From assembly GCA_028292265.1 (NCBI GenBank), contig JAQGMR010000053.1:62001-126000 (forward strand): DNA of 64,000 nucleotides, given 5' to 3'. The first letter of the stretch is position 1. Each line of letters starts with the position of its first letter. The notes beneath the pieces were generated by a model. That model had not been told where the DNA came from. It did not search any database and saw nothing but the letters and a program-made list of their open reading frames with translations. This document shows, in pieces, positions 27,342 to 36,756 of this stretch. Position numbers and translations under genes: made by a program. This stretch comes from Herminiimonas sp. Its GTDB lineage: Bacteria; Pseudomonadota; Gammaproteobacteria; Burkholderiales; Burkholderiaceae_D.

Positions 27342-28579
27342 ACAGCAACATGCTTAACGCATCAACCCTGCACTTTGACAAGCCCCACGCCGGCCTGCAA
27401 CTGGACGACGTGCCATCCCAGGCCCGCTTCGCTTTGCAGCTGCTGTCGCGTCTCCAGCATGGCGCGCTGCGGCTCGAACTGCCAGACGGGCAAAGCACCG
27501 TATTTGGCGACGGCTCATATCCGGTCACGCTACGGCTGCTGAGCTGGGACCTGTTCAATGCGGCCCTCAAATCCGGAGACATCGGCCTGGCCGAGACCTG
27601 GATCGACGGCCAATGGAGCACGGACAACCTGCCGCACCTGATAGAGATAATGGCGCGCAACCGGCATGCAGTCGAAGCTGTCATCTACGGCACCTGGTGG
27701 GGCAGCCTGCTGTATCGCGCGCGGCACCTGTTCAACCGCAACAGCCGCGCCGGCAGTCGCAAGAACATCCATGCCCACTACGACATCGGCAACGCGTTTT
27801 ATCAGCTGTGGCTCGATCCGTCGATGACCTATTCCAGCGCCTTGTTCTCCACCAGCCACGTCGGGGACCTGCAGGACGCCCAGGATGCAAAGTACCGTCG
27901 TGTACTGAAGGAACTGCGGGTCGGCCCGCAGGCACGCATTCTTGAAATTGGCTGCGGTTGGGGCGGCTTTGCCGAACTGGCTGCGCGTGAAACGGATGCC
28001 AAAGTTACCGGACTGACGCTGTCGACCGAGCAGCTACAGTATGCGCACCAACGCATCGCACAGGCCGGCGTGGTCGACCAAGTGGATTTGCGGCTGCAGG
28101 ACTACCGGGATGCAAGCGGCGAATACGACGCCATCGCCTCCATTGAAATGTTCGAGGCGGTCGGCGAAGCATGGTGGCCAAGCTATTTCAGTTGTGTGGC
28201 GCGCAACCTGAAGCCGGGCGGCAGGGCCTGCATCCAGAGCATCGTGATTGCCGACGACTTGTTCGAGCGCTACCGCAAGGGCACTGACTTCATCCAGCAA
28301 TACATTTTCCCCGGAGGCATGCTGCCATCGCCCTCTGCCTTTCGCCAGCATGCAGAACGACATGGCTTGCGGGTGGTGAACGAATTTGCTTTTGGCGCCG
28401 ACTATGCCCGCACCCTGGCGGAATGGCGCAGCGCCTTCCATGACAAGCTGCCACTGGTGCGCGAGCAGGGGTTCGACGACCGCTTCCTGCGCACCTGGGA
28501 TTTCTACCTTGCCTATTGCGAAGCCGGCTTTCGCGCCGGGAATATCAATGTGATGCAAATCACGCTTGAGAAAGACTGA
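27338..28579 (+). CDS. Cyclopropane-fatty-acyl-phospholipid synthase family protein
   Basis: A 413-residue SAM-dependent methyltransferase acting on unsaturated acyl chains of membrane phospholipids. The motif ILEIGCGWGGFAELAA binds SAM, and HYDIGNAFYQLWLDPSMTYS and YIFPGGMLPS are CFA-synthase signatures. Members of this cluster may make cyclopropane or other methylated acyl chains, so I do not give it the symbol cfa. It is the third gene of the operon and overlaps the DUF1365 gene by four bases. Confidence 0.93.
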   Translation: MNSNMLNASTLHFDKPHAGLQLDDVPSQARFALQLLSRLQHGALRLELPDGQSTVFGDGSYPVTLRLLSWDLFNAALKSGDIGLAETWIDGQWSTDNLPHLIEIMARNRHAVEAVIYGTWWGSLLYRARHLFNRNSRAGSRKNIHAHYDIGNAFYQLWLDPSMTYSSALFSTSHVGDLQDAQDAKYRRVLKELRVGPQARILEIGCGWGGFAELAARETDAKVTGLTLSTEQLQYAHQRIAQAGVVDQVDLRLQDYRDASGEYDAIASIEMFEAVGEAWWPSYFSCVARNLKPGGRACIQSIVIADDLFERYRKGTDFIQQYIFPGGMLPSPSAFRQHAERHGLRVVNEFAFGADYARTLAEWRSAFHDKLPLVREQGFDDRFLRTWDFYLAYCEAGFRAGNINVMQITLEKD

Positions 28580-28580
28580 C

Positions 28581-29219
28581 ATGCTGCGCGCGACGTTACG
28601 ACGCAAGTTGCACCGCCTTCTGTCGCGCGCCATCGTGCTTTGCGGGCTTGGGATCGCAGCGACGCTACCTGCGCTGGCCGGCCCGACAAGTTTGCCGGCA
28701 GCGGTTGCAGCGGACATGCCGGGTGCCCGGCTAGCGGGCGAAGGCAGTTTTCGGTGGATGGGATTGAAAATCTACGACGCCGCACTGTGGGTGGGCGACA
28801 GCGGCCTTGACCCGGGGACGCCTTTTGCGCACCGTTTCGCGCTTGATCTGGCTTACGCCCGCAACCTGCAAGGCAAAAAGATAGCTCAGGCCAGCAGCGA
28901 ACAGATCGAGAAGCTTGGCGAAGGTAGCCCGGGTCAGCTCGAGGCCTGGACCCGGCGCATGGAGCAGCTATTCCCCGACGTTGCCGAGCGCACGCATATT
29001 ACTGGTGTCTACTTGCCAGGTCGGGGCGCGAATTTTTACCGCGATGGCAAGCGTCTTGGCGAAATAGCGGACCCCGATTTCGCGCGAGCGTTTTTTAGCA
29101 TTTGGCTTGATCCGAGGACCAGCGCGCCCGACCTGCGTACCGCGTTGCTGCGCAATGCCGTCAACCGGCCTGCCGGCGTGGCGGTCGACAATCCAACCCC
29201 TCCGTCGACGGCGCGCTGA
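28581..29219 (+). CDS. Chalcone isomerase-like exported protein
   Basis: About 212 residues with an N-terminal hydrophobic signal (ending around LPALAGP). The mature part carries GEGSFRWMGLKIYDAALWV and LDLAYARNLQGKKIAQASS, the signatures of the bacterial chalcone-isomerase-like family that binds fatty acids rather than flavonoids. The start at 28581 follows the CFA synthase stop by one base. A role in binding or delivering acyl chains in the periplasm fits the operon. Confidence 0.85.
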   Translation: MLRATLRRKLHRLLSRAIVLCGLGIAATLPALAGPTSLPAAVAADMPGARLAGEGSFRWMGLKIYDAALWVGDSGLDPGTPFAHRFALDLAYARNLQGKKIAQASSEQIEKLGEGSPGQLEAWTRRMEQLFPDVAERTHITGVYLPGRGANFYRDGKRLGEIADPDFARAFFSIWLDPRTSAPDLRTALLRNAVNRPAGVAVDNPTPPSTAR

Positions 29220-29221
29220 CC

Positions 29222-30514
29222 ATGCTTTCGCCAGTCCGCCCGGGTCGATGGCAGCTGCTCAGCTATGGGCTGTTCGGGCTGCCGCTCGCCCTGGTTGCGC
29301 TACCGATCTATGTCTATGCGCCGCAATTCTATTCATCCGGTTTCGGCCTGCCGCTTTCCCTCATAGGGCTTGCGCTACTTCTGGCGCGAACCTGCGACGC
29401 GCTGATTGATCCGCTGCTGGGCGTCATGCTTGACCGCACCCGGAACGGCATGCGGCGCTTCATCATCGTTTCGCTGCCGCTGATGGCGGCCGGCTTCGTG
29501 GCCCTGTTCCACCCAGCTTCGACGGCGCAACAAAGTCCCTTCATCTGGTTCCTCTGTAGCCTGACGTCGGTGTACACGGGCTTTAGCATCGCAACTATTG
29601 CGCACCAAAGCTGGGGGGCCGCCCTGACTCAGGCGCCAGGAGAACGCGCCCGAGTGACGGCGTGCCGGGAGGCCTGCGGACTGGTCGGCGTATTGCTGGC
29701 TTCGGCGCTCCCGACAGTCGCTGGCATGGGGTCATTGTCTGTCGTCTTCGTTCTAGCGCTGGCCGGTTCCGCCGTACTGCTCCTGTTTAATTCACCGACA
29801 CCGGCAAGCGTTGTAGCGAGTGGAACAGGGTCCGTGCTGGCCGGAATGCCGCTCTTGCCCGCGTTGCCCAGGCCGGCATGGTCCGCCATCGCGCGCCCTT
29901 TTCGCAGCCGGCAGTTTCGCTGGCTCTTCCTGGTATTCGCGTTGAATGGCACCGCCGCCGCCATTCCGGCCACGCTATTCCTGTTCTTTGCACAGGACCG
30001 TCTTGCGCTGGGCTCGCAGACTGGTATTTTCTTGCTGCTCTATTTTGCCGCGGGCGCCGCCTCCATGCCTTTCTGGAGCGCGCTTTCCCGCCGCCATGGC
30101 GAAGCACGAGCATGGCTCGCCGCAATGCTGCTGGCGGTGGCGGCTTTCGCCTGGGCTTATGGTCTGGCGCCGGGCAATGTCCTGGGCCTTGGCACTATCT
30201 GCATCGCCTCTGGCATTGCGCTCGGCGCCGACCTGGCGCTGCCGCCAGCGCTGCTGGCTGCCGTCATACGTCAGGCGGGTGACAGCGGCCAGCGGGAAGG
30301 CGCCTATTTCGGCGTCTGGAGCTGGGCTACCAAAATGAATCTCGCGCTGGCGGCGGGCATTGCACTGCCACTGCTGGATCGACTTGGCTACACGCCGGGC
30401 CACCCGGAGCCGGCAGGGTTGCACGCACTCGGCATCGCCTATGCGCTTGTCCCCTGCTTTCTCAAGTTGGCAGCTGCCGGCCTGCTGTGGCGGTCACCGC
30501 TGCGCGAGCTTTGA
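29222..30514 (+). CDS. MFS transporter, GPH-like family
   Basis: A 430-residue polytopic membrane protein with about twelve helices. The segment ARTCDALIDPLLGVMLDRTRNGMRRF is the GPH (glycoside-pentoside-hexuronide) form of the MFS loop 2-3 motif. In this lipid operon the cargo is unlikely to be a sugar; a lipid or lipid precursor is a guess. It begins two bases after the preceding stop. Confidence 0.9.
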   Translation: MLSPVRPGRWQLLSYGLFGLPLALVALPIYVYAPQFYSSGFGLPLSLIGLALLLARTCDALIDPLLGVMLDRTRNGMRRFIIVSLPLMAAGFVALFHPASTAQQSPFIWFLCSLTSVYTGFSIATIAHQSWGAALTQAPGERARVTACREACGLVGVLLASALPTVAGMGSLSVVFVLALAGSAVLLLFNSPTPASVVASGTGSVLAGMPLLPALPRPAWSAIARPFRSRQFRWLFLVFALNGTAAAIPATLFLFFAQDRLALGSQTGIFLLLYFAAGAASMPFWSALSRRHGEARAWLAAMLLAVAAFAWAYGLAPGNVLGLGTICIASGIALGADLALPPALLAAVIRQAGDSGQREGAYFGVWSWATKMNLALAAGIALPLLDRLGYTPGHPEPAGLHALGIAYALVPCFLKLAAAGLLWRSPLREL

Positions 30515-30542
30515 ATCCGCTTCCCTACTCTACTAACCCGCC

Positions 30543-31091
30543 ATGAAAAATTTCTTAATCCTTCTGCTTGCCGTCTTGCTCGCCATGCTCTCCGCCTGCT
30601 CGACCGTCAACGATTTCTCCTACCTCGACAACGAAAAGCCGGCGCTGGATCTCAAAACCTGGTTTAACGGGACGCTCGATGCCCGGGGCATGTTTCAGGA
30701 CCGGTCCGGCAAGGTGGTCAAGCGCTTCCACGTTGAGATCCTGTGCAGCTGGCAGGGTGACACCGGCACGCTCGACGAGAACTTCCTTTATGCAGACGGC
30801 ACCCGGGAACGCCGGGTCTGGACATTAAGGAAGACCGGGCCCAACCGCTTTACCGGAACGGCGCCGGATGTAGTTGGCGAAGCGAGCGGCATCGTGTCGG
30901 GCAACGCGCTTCACTGGAACTACGTATTGGCGCTGCCGGTAGACGGGCACATCGTGAATGTCGATTTCGATGACCTTATGGTCCTGATGGACGACAAGGT
31001 GATGCTTAACCACGCGACCATGAGCAAGTTTGGCATTCGGCTGGGCGAGGTCACGCTGTCGTTCCAGCAGCGTGCGCAGGTGCGACCATGA
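30543..31091 (+). CDS. DUF3833 family lipoprotein
   Basis: A 182-residue lipoprotein: the signal peptide ends in a lipobox-like LSACS at residues 17-21. The DUF3833 domain follows (DLKTWFNGTLDARGMFQDRSG, then FLYADGTRERRVWTLRK). These proteins occur in the CFA/DUF1365 cluster and resemble a lipocalin-like beta barrel; function unknown. The stop overlaps the SDR start as ATGA. Confidence 0.88.
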   Translation: MKNFLILLLAVLLAMLSACSTVNDFSYLDNEKPALDLKTWFNGTLDARGMFQDRSGKVVKRFHVEILCSWQGDTGTLDENFLYADGTRERRVWTLRKTGPNRFTGTAPDVVGEASGIVSGNALHWNYVLALPVDGHIVNVDFDDLMVLMDDKVMLNHATMSKFGIRLGEVTLSFQQRAQVRP

Positions 31092-31858
31092 TGAATCCGC
31101 CGCTACGGAACTGGGCTGGCAAGCGTGTGTGGGTGATCGGCGCCTCGTCCGGCATCGGCGCTGATACCGCTCGCAGCCTCCTGGCAAGCGGCGCGCGCGT
31201 TGCCCTGTCGGCGCGCCGGCCGGAGGCCCTGGCTGCTGTCTCGGCCGGCCATGCACACGCCCTGGTCGCGCCCGCCGACATGACAAGCCATGACGCCATC
31301 ATCGGTGCGCGCGACATCATCTTGCGCGCGTGGGACGGCATTGACCTGGTTCTTGTCGTGGCCGGCGGCTATAACGAAATGCGAGCAGACGCTTTCGACC
31401 TCGCGGCAGCGAATCGGCTCGTCGACCTTAACCTGCGTGGCGTACTGAATTGTCTTGATGCCGTGCTGCCTGTTTTGCTGCGACAGGGCGCCGGCGGGAT
31501 TGGCATCGTATCCTCTTCTGCCGGCTACAGCGGCTTGCCTCGCGCCTTGATTTATGGCCCCACCAAGGCGGCACTGATCAACCTTTGTGAATCGCTTTAT
31601 CTGGATCTGCGGCCGCGAGGTATCGGTGTTTACCTGATTAACCCGGGCTTCGTCGATACGCCCCTTACGGCTGGCAACAACTTTCCCATGCCAGGGCTGA
31701 TGTCGCCGCAGGCTGCAGCCACGACGCTACTGGCCGGCGTGCAAGCCGGCGAATTCCACATTCACTTTCCGCGACGCTTTACCAACTGGCTGCGACTGGC
31801 ACGTCTGCTTCCCTACAGCTGGTATTTTCCGCTTGTTCATCGGGTGACTGGATTATGA
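31088..31858 (+). CDS. Short-chain dehydrogenase/reductase
   Basis: A 256-residue NAD(P)-dependent oxidoreductase of the classical SDR type. The cofactor motif is VIGASSGIGADTARSL, the structural motif is VVAGGYNE (replacing NNAG), and the catalytic SSSAGYSGLPRALIYGPTKAAL contains Ser, Tyr (YGPTK) and Lys. The C-terminus FPRRFTNWLRLARLLP is hydrophobic and basic, as in lipid-acting SDRs. It overlaps both neighbours by four bases. Confidence 0.92.
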   Translation: MMNPPLRNWAGKRVWVIGASSGIGADTARSLLASGARVALSARRPEALAAVSAGHAHALVAPADMTSHDAIIGARDIILRAWDGIDLVLVVAGGYNEMRADAFDLAAANRLVDLNLRGVLNCLDAVLPVLLRQGAGGIGIVSSSAGYSGLPRALIYGPTKAALINLCESLYLDLRPRGIGVYLINPGFVDTPLTAGNNFPMPGLMSPQAAATTLLAGVQAGEFHIHFPRRFTNWLRLARLLPYSWYFPLVHRVTGL

Positions 31859-32301
31859 AACCTATTGCCACGGATGCAAACAGCCTTGATCGCGTCGTGC
31901 AATTCTATGAAACGCTCGACCGGGCCGCGCTGGTTCGGCTTGAGGCGCTGTATGCGGAAGGTGCATTCTTCAAGGATCCGTTCAACGAAGTGCATGGCGT
32001 GCCCGCGATCCGACGAATATTCGAGCACATGTTTTTGCAGGTAGATGCGCCGCGCTTCGTCGTCACCTCAAGTCTCGCGCAGGGCGACCAGGCTTTCCTG
32101 GTCTGGGAGATGCACTTCCGCATGAAGCGCCATGCAACTATGGAGCACTGCATACGCGGCGCCACCCACCTTCGGTTCGGAACTGGTGGCCTGGTAGAGC
32201 ACCACAGGGACTACTGGGATGTGGCCGAAGAGCTCTATGAAAAGCTGCCACTGCTTGGAAGCCTGATGCGCTGGCTTAAGCGCGCTGGCAGAGCCCGGTA
32301 G
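31855..32301 (+). CDS. NTF2-like (SnoaL-type) protein
   Basis: A 148-residue protein with the NTF2/SnoaL cone fold: YETLDRAALVRLEALYAEGAFFKDPFNEVHG at the N-terminus and GLVEHHRDYWDVAEELYEKLP at the C-terminus. It is the last gene of the operon. Such proteins act as hydratases, isomerases or carriers; the conserved His/Asp pocket residues (HHRDYWD) suggest an enzyme. Convergent with the PhaM-like gene. Confidence 0.88.
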   Translation: MKPIATDANSLDRVVQFYETLDRAALVRLEALYAEGAFFKDPFNEVHGVPAIRRIFEHMFLQVDAPRFVVTSSLAQGDQAFLVWEMHFRMKRHATMEHCIRGATHLRFGTGGLVEHHRDYWDVAEELYEKLPLLGSLMRWLKRAGRAR

Positions 32302-32370
32302 CGCGTACTGCGCAAGTGCCACGGGTTGCTGGCTATCGCTACAGAGGATGCGGACGCTCCCGCGCAATTG

Positions 32371-33219
32371 CTATGGTGCCGCCGCCTTGCGCTTCCTCGT
32401 CGCTGAACCGCCTGTTCCAGCGGATTTTTCGGATCGTGGCGCAGCCTTGCCGGTCTTGCCGCTCTTGGACGCCACTTTTGCGCCCGCTCTGGATCCAGCG
32501 CCACTCGACTTTTTGTCAGCCGCAGGTCTTGCCGCGGATTTCGACGTGGATTTCTCCGGCGTGGAATTTGCCGTTCCCTTGCCATCCAGGTCCGGGACAA
32601 CCGCGGTTTGCACCGCCTGCTTAAACTGGTCCTGCAACAGGTTCCACCATGCGGCGGGGTTGGCGAACGGCGGCATTGCGCCAACGCCTTCCGTCGCGCC
32701 TTCCCTGGTGCCTTCAGCGCGCGCCGGCCGCGATGCGCTATCCGCTGCCCCAGATCCCGGCGCTGGCGGCTTGTCGGCCGTGGGTGGCGCAAATGAGAAC
32801 GAGGAATCCGATCGTGAGGCGGTCTCTGGCGGCGCCGGGTCCGGGACATGCGGCGGGGTGTCCGGGAAAGTAAATATCGCCTTGTCTGGGGTGGCAGGCA
32901 TGCCAGCCGCGTGCACCATTGCGCTCATGCTGTCGCCCATGGTCTTCAACGCGGTAAGGGTGGCGCTCTGGACCTCCAGCGCCTGTATTGTCCCGCGCAG
33001 CATGTTCATGTTCAGCGTCATCCAGGACTCGACCGCTTTCAGATCGGCAATTTGCTTGTCAACGCTTTCCACTGACAGGGTTGGCATCGCCATGCCGGGG
33101 ACCTTCGCGCCGCCGCCCCACATGTTCTTGACGAACTCCATCGTGTCGTTCATGGCGTTCATTCCTGGCATTTGCCCGAAGTTGGCAGACATCGATTCGA
33201 AGGTTGGGGATTTGGACAT
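32371..33219 (-). CDS. PhaM-like polyhydroxyalkanoate granule protein
   Basis: A 282-residue protein. The N-terminal 110 residues are Met-rich and helical (MSKSPTFESMSANF, VKNMWGG, ESWMTLNMNMLRGTIQALEVQ), matching PhaM, which activates PHB synthase and ties granules to the nucleoid in Ralstonia. The C-terminal 90 residues are a Lys/Ala/Ser-rich tail like histone H1, the DNA-binding part. No phaC gene is nearby. A Pro/Ser-rich linker of about 100 residues separates the two. Confidence 0.85.
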   Translation of the reverse strand: MSKSPTFESMSANFGQMPGMNAMNDTMEFVKNMWGGGAKVPGMAMPTLSVESVDKQIADLKAVESWMTLNMNMLRGTIQALEVQSATLTALKTMGDSMSAMVHAAGMPATPDKAIFTFPDTPPHVPDPAPPETASRSDSSFSFAPPTADKPPAPGSGAADSASRPARAEGTREGATEGVGAMPPFANPAAWWNLLQDQFKQAVQTAVVPDLDGKGTANSTPEKSTSKSAARPAADKKSSGAGSRAGAKVASKSGKTGKAAPRSEKSAGTGGSATRKRKAAAP

Positions 33220-33295
33220 GGTCAGTCTCCTGTTTCACCTAGCGTAGCAGATATCTGGCACACCAAGAATACCTGCTCCGAGCACTTGATCTGGC

Positions 33296-34600
33296 TCACG
33301 GGCCTACCGACTTCGCTGCCCCCGTGGACGGCCGCTTCATCACGCAGGACGTGGGAAGGGCGGTGGCCTCTTCGGGAAGGTAACGTTCGGTGCGAAAGCC
33401 AAAGCCGCTGCCTTCGTTGTCGAAGCGCACGCCGTCGGTGGCAGCACGCTGCATCACAGAGACATAGAGCGGCTGTATCAGTTGATGGTCGGCGGCGCGC
33501 ATGGTCGCGTGATGAAATGCGTTGCTAAACTGCCCGCCTTCGAGGGCCCGCGCCACGGCAGCAGATTCGGTCGATCCGGCCTTCTCGATGGCCGCGCTCA
33601 GCATGTCGATCAGGACGTGCATGCGCAAGTGGACATAGTCATCCCGGGGCGACGGATAGCGGACGGCGAAACGCTTGTAGAACGCGTCGCTTGCGGGGAC
33701 GCCGACGTTTGGATGCCATTCGGCGACGGCGCGCACCCGTCCAACGCCGGATTCGCCAATGGCCGCAGGAGCGCCGAGGCCGTTGCCATAAAACGTGTAA
33801 AACTTGAGGACGAGGCCGGATTCCTTGGCGGCTTTCACCAACAGCGTAAGGTCGTTACCCCAGTTCCCGGTAATGACGCTATCCGCGCCGGACGCGCGAA
33901 TCTTTGCGATGTAGGGAGAGAAGTCCTTGACCTTGCCAATCGGGTGCAGTTCGTCGCCGACAATGGCAATGTCGGGCCGCTTCGCTGCGAGTTGCGCGCG
34001 TGCCGCCTTTGCCAGTTGACGTCCGAAACTGTAGTCCTGACCGATCAGGTAGATCTTGCTGGCGCGGCTGTCCTGCCGTATCACTTCAGTCAGCGCGTTC
34101 ATCCGCATGTCGGCGTTGGCGTCGAAGCGAAAATGCCAGTAGCTGCACTGGGCATTGGTCAGGGACGGATCGACTGCAGAATAATTCAGGAACAGCACTC
34201 TGCTTTCCGGCGACCGGTCATTGTGCCTGGTGACTGCCTCGCTCAACGCCAGGGCCACTGCCGAACTGTTTCCCTGCAAGACAAACGCGATCTTCCGGTC
34301 AATCAGGTGCTGCAATTCCACCAGCGATTCTTCGACTGCCTGCTTATTGTCGAAAAGCACAAGCTGAAGCGGATGGTGTCCGTCCGGAAGATGCACGCCG
34401 CCGCGCGCGTTGACGTTCTCAATGGCGAGGCGCAGATTGCGTTCAACGGCTTCTCCGGCATTGGCAAAGGGGCCGGAAAGGCCCTCGATCATGCCAAGTC
34501 GAATTGGCTCGCGAGTCGGCGCAGCGGCGGAGCACGGCGTGGAAAAAGCGATCGCCGCAACAAGCGATGAAAGAAAGACTACAACACGCTCGCAATGCAT
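33296..34600 (-). CDS. ABC transporter substrate-binding protein, Leu/Ile/Val or urea type
   Basis: About 434 residues: signal peptide, then a type I periplasmic-binding fold (IRLGMIEGLSGPFANAGEAV, YLIGQDYSFGRQLA, DSVITGNWGNDLTLLVKAAKESG). The ligand could be a branched-chain amino acid, amide or urea. No permease or ATPase gene is adjacent, so it is an orphan. I chose the ATG at 34600 because AAGG lies about eight bases upstream; the ATG at 34609 overlaps that site. Divergent from the DUF3108 pair. Confidence 0.88.
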   Translation of the reverse strand: MHCERVVVFLSSLVAAIAFSTPCSAAAPTREPIRLGMIEGLSGPFANAGEAVERNLRLAIENVNARGGVHLPDGHHPLQLVLFDNKQAVEESLVELQHLIDRKIAFVLQGNSSAVALALSEAVTRHNDRSPESRVLFLNYSAVDPSLTNAQCSYWHFRFDANADMRMNALTEVIRQDSRASKIYLIGQDYSFGRQLAKAARAQLAAKRPDIAIVGDELHPIGKVKDFSPYIAKIRASGADSVITGNWGNDLTLLVKAAKESGLVLKFYTFYGNGLGAPAAIGESGVGRVRAVAEWHPNVGVPASDAFYKRFAVRYPSPRDDYVHLRMHVLIDMLSAAIEKAGSTESAAVARALEGGQFSNAFHHATMRAADHQLIQPLYVSVMQRAATDGVRFDNEGSGFGFRTERYLPEEATALPTSCVMKRPSTGAAKSVGP

Positions 34601-34750
34601 TAAAGGCATCCTTAAAACGGTTAAGAGCAGGGTCCGACGGCAAGCACAGTCCGGTCATGACGAGCGACCGCCCCATCGCGCTCGCTTTTGGCATCATCTT
34701 TCGGTTGCCATGGAGGCCTGCCAGGACTACTAACGGTTTACACTGGCGCC

Positions 34751-35896
34751 ATGCTTCAAGACCACAAGGCTCGCAACGCGGGCGCCACCCCGCTGCGCAT
34801 CGTACGCCGTGGTGTCGTGCTGCTCGCGGTTTCGCTGCTGCTGCACGTGCTGATAGTGGATTGGGCCGCCGAGGCAATCGGGGTGCCATTCTTGCAGGAC
34901 CGACAGCAAAGTGCAATCGTTGTCGAGCTGCATAGTCCAGCACCGAAAGTGCGAGCAACGCCCATCATTTTTGCGGCGACAGCGCCGTCGACACCGCGGC
35001 CCGTCACGCCGCCCCGAAAACCGGCGGCCCGGCTCAAACCAGCTCCAGACGCAGCACTTCAAAGCGCTCCGGTTGCCTTTGCGTCGTCTGATTCATTGAC
35101 CGCGGCACTCGAGACGCCCGCCGATCCGATCGCACAAGATGATGGCGAAGTGACAGCCGCGGTGCCGCTGAGCGAGCCGGCAACACCGACCGTTCCAATC
35201 CCAGAAGCGGCCAAAGCCGTTGATCGGCCCGACTTCCACTTTGACCCGCCACCGTCCGCCGAACTGAAGTACGACGTGCAAGCCTTGCGTGAAGGCCAGA
35301 CGGTGTATGGCAATGGCGCCATCAAGTGGGTCTCATCTGGCGGCACCTACACCGTCCACGGGGAAGCCGGCGTCCTGTTTTTTACCGTACTCGATTTCGA
35401 CAGCAGCGGCGAGATCGACAAGGACGGCGTGGGTCCGGCGCTGTACTCGGAAAAGCGCTTTCGGCGCGCCCAGACCAACACGCATTTCCATCGTGATCGC
35501 AACCTCATCAGCTTCTCGGCATCGACGGTTACCTATCCGCGCAAGGGCGGCGAACAGGATCGCGCCAGCATTGTGTGGCAGCTATCGGCATTGGGCCGTG
35601 GCGACACCAGCAAATTCGTTCCGGGGGTTGAACTGGAATTCTTCGTCGCGGGGGTACGCGACGGCGAGCCCTGGCGCATGCGTATCGTCGGCCAGGAAGA
35701 CATCGAGGTCGGCGGGACCCGGATGCAGGCGTGGCATGTAGTGCGTCTCCCGAAACCGGGTTCCTATGACCAGAAAATAGACATCTGGTTTGCGCCGATG
35801 AAACAGTGGTACCCGGTGAAAATCCGCTATACCGAAACAAATGGCGAATACCTCGATATGGCTCTGTCGGCCGTGCATCCCGTAGAATCACGTTAA
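34751..35896 (+). CDS. DUF3108 domain protein with N-terminal anchor
   Basis: A 381-residue protein: one N-terminal transmembrane helix (about 16-38), a Pro/Ala-rich periplasmic linker of roughly 120 residues, and a C-terminal DUF3108 beta-rich domain (LKYDVQALREGQTVYGNGAIKW to KIRYTETNGEYLDMAL). The architecture resembles a TonB-like spacer in front of an envelope domain. It is followed 22 bases later by a shorter paralogue. Function unknown. Start ATG at 34751. Confidence 0.85.
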   Translation: MLQDHKARNAGATPLRIVRRGVVLLAVSLLLHVLIVDWAAEAIGVPFLQDRQQSAIVVELHSPAPKVRATPIIFAATAPSTPRPVTPPRKPAARLKPAPDAALQSAPVAFASSDSLTAALETPADPIAQDDGEVTAAVPLSEPATPTVPIPEAAKAVDRPDFHFDPPPSAELKYDVQALREGQTVYGNGAIKWVSSGGTYTVHGEAGVLFFTVLDFDSSGEIDKDGVGPALYSEKRFRRAQTNTHFHRDRNLISFSASTVTYPRKGGEQDRASIVWQLSALGRGDTSKFVPGVELEFFVAGVRDGEPWRMRIVGQEDIEVGGTRMQAWHVVRLPKPGSYDQKIDIWFAPMKQWYPVKIRYTETNGEYLDMALSAVHPVESR

Positions 35897-35918
35897 TCAT
35901 TTGCCATCCCGGTCCGCC

Positions 35919-36740
35919 ATGTCGCCAATCAACGTCTTCGCTCTCCCCGCGTTTCCACATCCTGCATTCCGCTTCGCTCGCTTACCGCTCTTGAAAAAGT
36001 TTGCAGTGCTTGCAACGTTCGCCGCGTTTTCCGCCATGCTGCTTTCCCCGTGCGTCGCGCAGACCTCGGACGCAATGCCGAAATACAAAATCAACCTGCC
36101 ACCATCGGCCAACCTGAGCTATTCAATTACCGCCAAGCAAAGCGGAATAGCACTGAACGGCGAGGCGCAGTTGCGATGGACCCAGGGCAGCGGAAAGTAT
36201 GGCGTGATCGCCGAATCGAGCGCCATGTTGTTTGGCAAATTCCTTGAAGAGAAGAGCGAAGGCGCCATCGATGCCAACGGCCTCGCACCGCAAGCCTTTA
36301 CCGAAAAGCGCATGCGCAAGGAGCCAACCACCGCGACCTTCGACCGTCAGGCAGGCAAGATCAGCTTTACCGATTCAAAGGAGACGTATCCGATTCGCGG
36401 CGGTGAACAGGACCGGACGAGCGTGATCTGGCAACTGATCGGCGCCGCGCGCGGCGCACCTGAAAAATTTAAACCGGGGTCGAACTGGAACTTTTTCGTG
36501 GTCGGGCAGCGCGATGCTGAGCCATGGATTTTCCAGGTCGTGAACCAAGAAAAAATAACGACGCCGCAGGGACAGCAAAACACCTGGCATTTGCTTCGCA
36601 AGCCGCCCGCCAACTCCAAAGGCCAGCGGCTAGACATTTGGCTCGCCCCCGCCCTCGAATCGTACCCAGTGAAGTTGCGCTTCACCGAAGGCAACGACGA
36701 CACCATCGAGCAGGTTCTGGAAAAAATCGAAAAGAAGTAA
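35919..36740 (+). CDS. DUF3108 domain exported protein (paralogue)
   Basis: A 273-residue protein with a long signal peptide (cleavage near CVAQTS) and a DUF3108 domain that parallels its neighbour segment by segment: [26 protein letters not shown] against the equivalent GGEQDRASIVWQL, and both share a DIWxAP motif. It lacks the proline-rich linker. The ATG at 35919 is preferred to a TTG at 35901. It precedes queC by 16 bases, so the three may be one transcript. Confidence 0.86.
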   Translation: MSPINVFALPAFPHPAFRFARLPLLKKFAVLATFAAFSAMLLSPCVAQTSDAMPKYKINLPPSANLSYSITAKQSGIALNGEAQLRWTQGSGKYGVIAESSAMLFGKFLEEKSEGAIDANGLAPQAFTEKRMRKEPTTATFDRQAGKISFTDSKETYPIRGGEQDRTSVIWQLIGAARGAPEKFKPGSNWNFFVVGQRDAEPWIFQVVNQEKITTPQGQQNTWHLLRKPPANSKGQRLDIWLAPALESYPVKLRFTEGNDDTIEQVLEKIEKK

Positions 36741-36756
36741 AACGCCAAGCACAAGC

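Noticed and set aside
33482..34570. 362-codon plus-strand open frame
   Set aside because: Antisense shadow of the ABC solute-binding protein gene.
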